In this document: positions 1 to 4,402 of the stretch, piece after piece
How the letters are laid out: every line of letters begins with the position of its first letter
How positions within the stretch are numbered: position 1 is the stretch's first letter
NCBI GenBank assembly: GCA_937911965.1
Contig: CALDPL010000491.1
Coordinates: forward strand, 1 to 7,054
Direction of reading: 5' to 3'
Length of the DNA stretch: 7,054 bases
Origin: an uncultured Allomuricauda sp.
Lineage (GTDB): Bacteria; Bacteroidota; Bacteroidia; Flavobacteriales; Flavobacteriaceae
Notes under the pieces: generated by a model
Told to the model about the DNA's origin: nothing
What the model saw: the letters and a program-made list of their open reading frames with translations, nothing else
Databases searched by the model: none
Program-made: the position numbers and the translations under genes

Positions 1-483
1 CTCGGTGATAAAAGCCCCCAAAAGCCGGCCGTTGTTGCTCTCCACGATCTGGGCCACCTCGCTGAAGGAATAGTCCCGGATGCCCGTGGATATCACCAGG
101 ATGGCCCCGGGCTCCCTAAAAAAGGGGGTATCGATGAAGACCCGTACAATGTCCTCGAGACGGTAGTGGCCCAATACCCGCCGATCCCCGTCCAGAACGG
201 GAAGGAGGTTGGATTCGTTCCGGGCAAAGAGCTCCAGAACATCCAGCCAAGCCGTTTCCGGGCCTACCGAGAATCCCTCCAATTCATATCGGAACTCCTC
301 GATCTTTTTATCCGGTTCAAAACTCCCCAGGTCGTTTTCGGACAACAGGCCCAAAAAGAATCCGTTCTCGGTGACCGACACATGGGAATGGGTGGTCTCC
401 TCGAAGAATTGTATGACCTTGTCGAGGGTTTGGGAAAGCTCGAAAACAGGGATTCCGGATATTAATTGATCTTGTATGTTCAT
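1..483 (-). CDS. CBS-domain protein with C-terminal ACT-like segment (partial, 3' end off the left edge)
   Basis: This minus-strand gene starts at ATG 483-481 and stays open to base 1, giving 161 residues without a stop. The protein begins MNIQDQLISGIPVF. Residues about 1-60 and 70-120 look like two CBS motifs: note HSHVSVTENGFFLGLLSEND in the first, and SNLLPVLDGDRRVLGHYRLE followed by the DIV of residues 111-113 in the second. Tandem CBS motifs usually bind adenine nucleotides and regulate a partner. Residues about 127-160 (ILVISTGIRDYSFSEVAQIV and on) resemble an ACT domain. From memory, flavobacteria often carry this gene divergent from pdxJ and upstream of NAD kinase; the partner lies outside this window, so that link is inference. 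The ATG two codons upstream (minus strand, about 489) hits a stop at once, which supports 483 as the start. The leader is very short. The target of regulation is unknown. Confidence 0.88.
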   Translation of the reverse strand, partial: MNIQDQLISGIPVFELSQTLDKVIQFFEETTHSHVSVTENGFFLGLLSENDLGSFEPDKKIEEFRYELEGFSVGPETAWLDVLELFARNESNLLPVLDGDRRVLGHYRLEDIVRVFIDTPFFREPGAILVISTGIRDYSFSEVAQIVESNNGRLLGAFITE

Positions 484-500
484 GACATTTCCATTGGGTG

Positions 501-508
501 CAAAATAA
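501..508 (-). promoter_or_regulatory. Candidate -7 element of the CBS-domain gene
   Basis: Read on the minus strand, bases 508-501 are TTATTTTG, one mismatch from the Bacteroidota -7 consensus TAnnTTTG. They are followed by CACCCA, exactly as after the tig promoter. No TTG (-33) is present at the usual distance. The predicted transcript start lies only about a dozen bases before the ATG, so the leader would be very short. Confidence 0.4.
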
Positions 509-541
509 TGATTTTTAATCGCAAAAGGCGTGCCCTTTGTG

Positions 542-549
542 TATTTTTG
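542..549 (+). promoter_or_regulatory. Candidate -7 element of pdxJ
   Basis: TATTTTTG is a perfect match to TAnnTTTG and sits 20 bases before the pdxJ ATG. No TTG lies 17-23 bases upstream; the nearest ones are at 537-539 (too close) and 494-496 (too far). The divergent arrangement with the CBS gene means both promoters share about 85 bases. Confidence 0.45.
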
Positions 550-569
550 GGCCAGGAAACAAGAACATT

Positions 570-1286
570 ATGACTTCGTTGAGCGTAAACATCAACAAAT
601 TGGCCACCCTGCGCAATTCCCGGGGTGGCAACGTACCGGACCTGATCCAGGCCGCAAAGGACATAGAATCCTTTGGAGCCCAAGGAATTACCATTCATCC
701 AAGGCCGGACGAGCGCCACATCCGCTACCAGGATGCCCGGGATTTGGCGGGGGTGGTCCGCACCGAATTCAATATAGAGGGAAACCCGGTTCCCAAGTTC
801 ATCGACCTGGTACTTGAAACTAAACCGCATCAGGTGACCCTGGTCCCGGATGCCGAGGATGCGATCACCTCCAATGCCGGGTGGGACACCTTAATGCACA
901 GGGATTTCCTCAAGGAGGTCATCGATGAGTTCAAGTCCCATGGGATCCGCACTTCCATCTTCGTGGACCCGGACCCCAAAATGGTGGATGGCGCGGCCAG
1001 GACGGGCACGGATCGGATCGAGCTTTACACCGAGAGTTTTGCCCTGGGCTTTGCAAAGGGCCTGGGCAAAAAGGCCATTGCCCCCTTTGTCCGGGCCGCC
1101 GAAATGGCCCATGGCCTCGGCCTGGGCATCAATGCCGGGCATGACCTCAGTCTGGACAACATCCGCTTTTTCAAGGAGAACATCCCCCACTTGTTGGAGG
1201 TCTCCATCGGACACGCCCTGATCTGTGAATCCATTTATTTGGGATTGGAGAACGTAGTGAACATGTATTTACACCGACTGAAATAA
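570..1286 (+). CDS. pdxJ: Pyridoxine 5'-phosphate synthase PdxJ
   Basis: PdxJ condenses 1-deoxy-D-xylulose 5-phosphate with 3-amino-2-oxopropyl phosphate to give pyridoxine 5'-phosphate, the ring-closing step of the DXP-dependent vitamin B6 pathway; it is a cytosolic TIM-barrel enzyme. The 238 residues match the usual length. The ATG at 570 is preferred over an in-frame ATG at 537 because the family begins with the first barrel strand (here MTSLSVNINK) and the longer start would overlap the -7 element. By alignment to E. coli PdxJ from memory, His43 and Arg45 (GITIHPRP), Glu70, Glu151 (RIELYTE) and His191 (NAGHDLS) correspond to catalytic or ligand residues His45, Arg47, Glu72, Glu153 and His193; the C-terminal IGHAL motif is at 213-217. 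The Asp-His pair of the E. coli NIDH motif is Asn9-Lys10 here, which I recall as common in Bacteroidota. The stop codon overlaps the start of the next gene by one base (TAATG). Confidence 0.97.
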   Translation: MTSLSVNINKLATLRNSRGGNVPDLIQAAKDIESFGAQGITIHPRPDERHIRYQDARDLAGVVRTEFNIEGNPVPKFIDLVLETKPHQVTLVPDAEDAITSNAGWDTLMHRDFLKEVIDEFKSHGIRTSIFVDPDPKMVDGAARTGTDRIELYTESFALGFAKGLGKKAIAPFVRAAEMAHGLGLGINAGHDLSLDNIRFFKENIPHLLEVSIGHALICESIYLGLENVVNMYLHRLK

Positions 1287-2056
1287 TGGAACCCCTACAT
1301 TCAAACATCCTGGGCCAAGGCAGGCCCCTGATCATACTTCACGGTTTTTTGGGCATGTCCGACAACTGGAATGGCCTGGGCAAACAATACGCGGAACAGG
1401 GACTGCAGGTCCACCTTATCGACCAGCGGAACCATGGAAAAAGTTTCCATTCCCCGGACTTCGACTACCCTCTGATGGCCGGGGACCTGGTGGAGTATAT
1501 GGCCCACCACGGATTGGAATCGGCCCTGGTAATGGGCCATTCCATGGGCGGTAAGACCGCCATGCACCTGGCCACCTCACATCCCCATCTGGTGGATCGG
1601 CTCTTGGTGGCCGACATAGGCCCCAAGGCCTATCCCCCCGAGCACCAATTGATCCTCGATGCCCTGGGCACCCTGGACTTCGATCAGATCAAGAGCCGGG
1701 GCGAGGCCGATGAGGTTCTGGCCAAGCGCTTGAAGAGCCTTTCGATCCGACAATTTTTGTCCAAGAGCCTGTATTGGGTGGAAAAGGGAAAACTGGGCCT
1801 GCGCTTCAACTATCCGGTGCTCAAGGACAAGTTGGCGGAGGTTGGGGAAGCCCTGCCCGCATCGGCCCGCTATCAGGGCCCCACCCTCTTTTTGCGGGGG
1901 GAACGCTCGGATTACGTCCTGGACGGGGACCTTCCCCTGATCCTGGAGCACTTCCCACAGGCCCATCTGGAGGGCATTGAGAATGCGGGGCATTGGCTGC
2001 ACGCCGAAAACCCAAAACAGTTTTTTGAAAAGAGCCTGGGATTCCTGATTCCCTGA
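1286..2056 (+). CDS. Alpha/beta-fold hydrolase (YbfF-like esterase)
   Basis: This 256-residue cytosolic protein has no signal peptide and belongs to the alpha/beta-hydrolase fold, closest in pattern to the YbfF-type esterases. The oxyanion-hole motif is HGFLG (residues 19-23), the nucleophile elbow is GHSMGG with Ser86, and the catalytic His is His236 in NAGHWLH. Two candidates for the acid are Asp110 (in VADIGP, strongly conserved in this family) and Asp209 (after RGERS). The region between about 115 and 185 is the helical cap. The physiological substrate is unknown; YbfF-type enzymes hydrolyse short-chain acyl esters and thioesters in vitro. The start codon shares its A with the pdxJ stop codon, so the pair is very likely co-transcribed and translationally coupled. 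A direct role in vitamin B6 metabolism cannot be read from the sequence. Confidence 0.93.
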   Translation: MEPLHSNILGQGRPLIILHGFLGMSDNWNGLGKQYAEQGLQVHLIDQRNHGKSFHSPDFDYPLMAGDLVEYMAHHGLESALVMGHSMGGKTAMHLATSHPHLVDRLLVADIGPKAYPPEHQLILDALGTLDFDQIKSRGEADEVLAKRLKSLSIRQFLSKSLYWVEKGKLGLRFNYPVLKDKLAEVGEALPASARYQGPTLFLRGERSDYVLDGDLPLILEHFPQAHLEGIENAGHWLHAENPKQFFEKSLGFLIP

Positions 2057-2071
2057 ATTTTGCCCTTTTTT

Positions 2072-2093
2072 ATTATGCATGCATAATTTTTTT
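2072..2093 (+). terminator. Possible intrinsic terminator after the hydrolase gene (perfect 16-bp palindrome plus T-run)
   Basis: ATTATGCATGCATAAT (2072-2087) is a perfect palindrome and can fold as a 6-bp stem around a CATG loop. It runs straight into seven T residues (2087-2093), 15 bases after the hydrolase stop. The stem is AT-rich, so termination would be weak, and a dyad protein-binding site is an alternative reading. Confidence 0.4.
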
Positions 2094-2103
2094 GTCCGAT
2101 TTA

Positions 2104-2134
2104 TTGGCGGGTTGACAATTTTGACCTAGATTTG
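2104..2134 (+). promoter_or_regulatory. Bacteroidota-type promoter for the SGNH lipoprotein gene
   Basis: TTG (2104-2106) lies exactly 20 bases before TAGATTTG (2127-2134), a perfect TAnnTTTG -7 element. The same 20-base spacing is found in front of tig. Two TTGAC pentamers (2112-2116 and 2121-2125) lie in the spacer. Transcription would start near 2140, leaving a leader of about 130 bases. Confidence 0.6.
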
Positions 2135-2186
2135 GTTTGTTCCGGTTTTTGCCGGCAACCGACCCAAACAGCAATTGTAGTATGGA

Positions 2187-2244
2187 ATGGTCCAAGACCA
2201 TGGCGTTGGTACCGACGACGCCCTTTGGCAGATTCCATCAAAGG
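2187..2244 (+). promoter_or_regulatory. Hairpin-rich 5' leader of the SGNH gene
   Basis: Three adjacent inverted repeats lie in the predicted leader: ATGGTC/GACCAT (2187-2192 and 2196-2201, loop CAA), GGCGTTG/CGACGCC (2202-2208 and 2216-2222, one G-T pair) and CCTTTG/CAAAGG (2222-2227 and 2239-2244). The last two share base 2222. An A-rich tract and the ATG at 2270 follow. I recognise no known riboswitch. The leader may set mRNA stability or translation; this is inference from folding by eye. Confidence 0.35.
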
Positions 2245-2269
2245 CTCAAAAAAAAATAAAACCGATTCA

Positions 2270-2716
2270 ATGAAAAAATATTTTGCCCTCCTCCCGATCC
2301 TAGGTCTGCTGCTGACCGCTTGTGAAGAAGACAGCCCGATTGTCAAGGATGAACCAACTCCCATTGAATACACGGCCGGATCGGCCGATTTTACCAAATA
2401 TGTGGCCGTGGGCAATTCCCTGACGGCCGGATTCTCGGACAATGCCCTGTTCCGGGACGGACAGGAAGCCTCCTTTCCCAATATGTTGGCCGCCAATTTC
2501 GCATTGGTGGGCGGAGGGGAATTCACCATTCCCTATATGGCGGACAACCTGGGAGGGGCCACCATCGGGGGAGAGAACGATGCCAATGGGGACGGGGTCC
2601 CCGATATCGGAAACCGCTTGATCCTGGCCTTTGCCCACACCGCGCCTGCGCCGCGTCGTCGCCTTCGCACGCCGCATGGCAGGACGGCGCCGCCACTCTG
2701 CATCCAGCCTCATTGA
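2270..2716 (+). CDS. N-terminal fragment of the SGNH lipoprotein (truncated product)
   Basis: If translated as written, this frame yields 148 residues. The first 116 are genuine: lipoprotein signal, Cys18, and the Ser50 elbow in AVGNSLTAG. The next six (LILAFA) are encoded by the first copy of the direct repeat. The last 26 come from the insertion and the edge of the second repeat; they are Arg- and Pro-rich (APRRRLRTPHGR) and resemble nothing in the family. The TGA stop at 2714-2716 lies inside the second repeat copy. The ATG at 2270 is chosen because it starts the signal peptide; upstream in-frame sequence back to 2132 reads as non-coding leader. The fragment lacks Asn210 and the Asp-His pair and should be catalytically dead. 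Confidence 0.6.
   Translation: MKKYFALLPILGLLLTACEEDSPIVKDEPTPIEYTAGSADFTKYVAVGNSLTAGFSDNALFRDGQEASFPNMLAANFALVGGGEFTIPYMADNLGGATIGGENDANGDGVPDIGNRLILAFAHTAPAPRRRLRTPHGRTAPPLCIQPH
2618..2636 (+). repeat. 19-bp direct repeat, copy 1, left edge of the insertion
   Basis: TTGATCCTGGCCTTTGCCC is identical to bases 2713-2731, 95 bases downstream. It encodes LILAFA in the upstream reading frame. A weaker match continues to about 2653 (11 of the next 17 bases). Confidence 0.95.
2637..2712 (+). other. 76-base GC-rich, CpG-rich inserted segment of unknown origin
   Basis: This is the stretch between the two repeat copies. By hand count 56 of 76 bases are G or C (about 74%) and there are 13 CpG dinucleotides; the preceding 76 bases have about 6. 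It contains short inverted repeats such as CGCCG (2670-2674) with CGGCG (2685-2689), but no terminal inverted repeats, transposase or known element. With one repeat copy it totals 95 bases, which shifts the frame by two. Confidence 0.8.
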
Positions 2717-2731
2717 TCCTGGCCTTTGCCC
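2713..2731 (+). repeat. 19-bp direct repeat, copy 2, right edge of the insertion
   Basis: This copy is identical to 2618-2636. It continues in the downstream frame as LILAFAPTGPAP, which fits the family's sequence. It also contains the TGA (2714-2716) that ends the upstream frame. Confidence 0.95.
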
Positions 2732-3888
2732 CCACAGGGCCCGCCCCTACCCCGGTAGCGGGCCAGGGAACCACCGAGATCACCAGCAAACTCTCCGGTC
2801 CCTTCAACAATATGGGCATCCCGGGGGCCAAGAGCTATGAATTGTTGGCCCCGGGCTATGGCAGCCTGGCCGGCCTGGCCGTTGGGGCGGCCAACCCTTA
2901 TTTTGTTCGCTTCTCCTCTTCCGAATCGGCTTCGGTGATCGGGGACGCCGCATCCCAGGGCGCCACCTTTTTCAGCCTATGGGCCGGGGCGAACGACATT
3001 CTTCTCTACGCCACAGGCGGGGGCACCGGGGTGGACCAGACCGGAAATCTGGATCCAAGCACCTATTCCAGGGGCGATGTCACCGACCCCAATGTCTTTG
3101 CCAGTGTAATAAACACCATTTTGCAGGCCATGACCGCCAATGGTGCGGACGGGGTGGTGGCCAACCTGCCCAATGTAACGGACATTCCCTATTTCACGAC
3201 AGTGCCCCACAATCCGGTACCCCTGGATGAGGCAACGGCCGCCTTTTTGAACAGCGCCTCCGCCTATGGGGCCTATAATGCCGGTCTGGCACAGGTTCAG
3301 GGCTTTGGACTTATAAGCGAGGAGGAACTTGCAAAGCGCACCATCACCTTTTCAGCCGGGGCGGGCAATGCCGTGGTCATAATTGATGAGGACCTCACCG
3401 ACCTGACCGGTGTGAACCCGGCCTTGATCAATATGAGACAGGCCACTGCGGAGGACCTGCTGGTCCTTACGGCAAGTAGGGTCATCGGGACCTTGGCCAA
3501 TCCGGCCGATCCCACATCCATCCAGGGCGTGGGCGTTCCCTTGGGCGATCAATGGGTACTCACACCCGAAGAGCAGCAGATCGTCGCCAATGCCACCATG
3601 GCCTTCAACCAGACCATAGCGGCCCTGGCCACTTCTTATGACCTGGCCTTCGTGGACGCCAATGCGCTGATGACCCAGATCAAGGAACAGGGAATCCAAT
3701 TGGCCGACGGCAGTTCGGTCACGGCGACCTTTGCCACAGGGGGTGGATTCTCCCTGGACGGGGTACACCCAGCACCAAGGGGTTATGCCATAGTGGCCAA
3801 TGCCTTTATCGAGGCCATCAATGCCAAATACGGATCAAACCTTCCCGGGGTGAATCCCTTGGATTATACGGGGCTTTATATCAATTAG
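2713..3888 (+). CDS. C-terminal fragment of the SGNH lipoprotein (no ATG at the junction; TTG at 2713)
   Basis: This frame encodes 391 residues, starting at a TTG inside the second repeat copy. It carries the Gly block (FNNMGIPGAK, residues 31-40), the GANDI block (92-96, Asn94) and the C-terminal SLDGVHPAPRGY segment with Asp349 and His352. It has no signal peptide and no nucleophile serine, so alone it would stay in the cytoplasm and be inactive. The TTG overlaps the TGA of the upstream frame as TTGA, which would permit coupled reinitiation, but TTG starts are rare and there is no clear ribosome-binding site. The first in-frame ATG is at 2812. Codon use and composition match the rest of the gene, so the frame has been under selection until recently. 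Confidence 0.6.
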   Translation: MILAFAPTGPAPTPVAGQGTTEITSKLSGPFNNMGIPGAKSYELLAPGYGSLAGLAVGAANPYFVRFSSSESASVIGDAASQGATFFSLWAGANDILLYATGGGTGVDQTGNLDPSTYSRGDVTDPNVFASVINTILQAMTANGADGVVANLPNVTDIPYFTTVPHNPVPLDEATAAFLNSASAYGAYNAGLAQVQGFGLISEEELAKRTITFSAGAGNAVVIIDEDLTDLTGVNPALINMRQATAEDLLVLTASRVIGTLANPADPTSIQGVGVPLGDQWVLTPEEQQIVANATMAFNQTIAALATSYDLAFVDANALMTQIKEQGIQLADGSSVTATFATGGGFSLDGVHPAPRGYAIVANAFIEAINAKYGSNLPGVNPLDYTGLYIN

Positions 3889-3910
3889 GAAAGAATTAAA
3901 TAGTAAATTC

Positions 3911-3936
3911 AAGGCGCCGTTTATGGGCGCCTTTTT
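3911..3936 (+). terminator. Intrinsic terminator after the SGNH gene
   Basis: AAGGCGCC (3911-3918) and GGCGCCTT (3926-3933) form a perfect 8-bp stem around a 7-base loop. The T-run covers 3932-3936. It lies 22 bases after the stop codon of the SGNH gene and separates it from the small membrane protein gene. Confidence 0.88.
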
Positions 3937-3960
3937 ACATTAATTAATCAAAATAAGCCT

Positions 3961-4302
3961 ATGAAACTCATTCTTAGACTATTATTGACCGCCCTGGCCG
4001 TTGTTCTCCTCTCCTATGTACTGCCCGGGGTAAATGTGGATTCCATGTGGACCGCCATTGTCCTTGCCGTGGTCCTGGCCCTTTTGAACTTTCTGGTTAA
4101 GCCCTTATTGGTCTTATTTACCCTGCCCGTAACGATTTTGACCCTGGGGCTGTTTCTTTTGGTCATCAATGCCCTGATCATCCTCTTTGCGGAAAACCTG
4201 GTCCCCGGCTTCCAAGTGGCGGGTTTTTGGTGGGCCCTGATATTTAGTCTTTTGCTCTCCTTTTTGCAGGCCGTGCTGCATTCGATATTGAAGCGGGACT
4301 GA
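3961..4302 (+). CDS. Small four-helix membrane protein, phage holin family 4 (YvlD-like)
   Basis: The 113-residue protein is almost entirely hydrophobic, with four likely membrane helices at about residues 3-22, 28-48, 50-78 and 86-108, and it ends with the basic tail KRD. The pattern LLNFLVKPLLVLFTLPVTIL after the second helix, followed by GLFLLVINALII, is characteristic of the family Pfam calls Phage_holin_4_2 (YvlD in Bacillus). The holin label comes from distant similarity; in chromosomal settings such as this the proteins are not phage genes and their function is unknown. No lysis or phage gene is nearby. The ATG at 3961 is the only sensible start because the first helix begins at once. 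I see no TAnnTTTG promoter directly upstream, and the preceding terminator is strong, so its promoter is unresolved. Confidence 0.85.
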   Translation: MKLILRLLLTALAVVLLSYVLPGVNVDSMWTAIVLAVVLALLNFLVKPLLVLFTLPVTILTLGLFLLVINALIILFAENLVPGFQVAGFWWALIFSLLLSFLQAVLHSILKRD

Positions 4303-4339
4303 TCGGATCCATTTTGTTTGTCCCCCAAGGATTTAAAAT

Positions 4340-4370
4340 TTGTCATACACGTAAAAATGCATTACTTTTG
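4340..4370 (+). promoter_or_regulatory. Bacteroidota-type promoter for tig
   Basis: TTG (4340-4342) is exactly 20 bases before TACTTTTG (4363-4370), a perfect TAnnTTTG element, followed by CACCCA. Transcription would start near 4376 and leave a leader of about 27 bases before the tig ATG. The leader contains AGGTAGG (4394-4400), a weak Shine-Dalgarno-like sequence. Confidence 0.7.
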
Positions 4371-4402
4371 CACCCATTTTTAAGTAGCAAAACAGGTAGG
4401 AA

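Larger units (their letters stand above)
2270..3888 (+). pseudogene. SGNH/GDSL-family hydrolase lipoprotein, frame broken by a 95-base insertion
   Basis: Two reading frames together encode one flavobacterial SGNH hydrolase. Bases 2270-2617 give residues 1-116 in one frame and 2713-3885 give the remaining 391 in another; deleting 2618-2712 joins them seamlessly (GNR then LILAFAPTGPAP) into 507 residues, a plausible full length. The N-terminus MKKYFALLPILGLLLTAC is a lipoprotein signal with a lipobox ending at Cys18; the following Glu-Glu-Asp resembles surface-export signals of Bacteroidota lipoproteins. In the joined numbering the SGNH blocks are GNSLTAG with nucleophile Ser50, the FNNMGIPGAK Gly block, GANDI with Asn210, and DGVH with Asp465 and His468. 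The family is thought to hydrolyse esters at the cell surface or in the periplasm; the substrate is unknown. It has its own promoter and terminator. As written, neither fragment carries all catalytic residues, so the gene is inactive unless recoded or unless the insertion is an assembly error. Confidence 0.82.

Noticed and set aside
166..469. Plus-strand open frames across 166-469.
   Set aside because: They are antisense shadows of the CBS-domain gene, whose minus-strand product has recognisable CBS and ACT-like motifs.
537..569. pdxJ start at the in-frame ATG 537.
   Set aside because: It would add eleven residues (MCIFGPGNKNI) not seen in the family and would place the start upstream of the likely -7 element at 542-549.
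2132..2269. N-terminal extension of the SGNH protein upstream of 2270.
   Set aside because: The ATG at 2270 begins a textbook lipoprotein signal. The upstream codons overlap the promoter -7 element and hairpins and do not look coding.
2559..2712. The whole 95-base insertion as a simple tandem duplication of the preceding 95 bases.
   Set aside because: Comparing 2559-2617 with 2654-2712 at the 95-base offset gives only about chance-level identity. A short resemblance around GACGG (2591 and 2683) needs a gap and is too small to count.
2631..2840. An open frame encoding an Arg-rich peptide (MPTPRLRRVVAFARRM and on) across the insertion.
   Set aside because: It exists only because the insert is GC-rich and stop-poor. 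It overlaps the real SGNH frame and matches nothing I recognise.
3961..4302. Prophage remnant because of the holin-family label.
   Set aside because: No other phage gene, integrase or attachment site is visible. The family is widespread in ordinary chromosomes and the name reflects distant similarity only.
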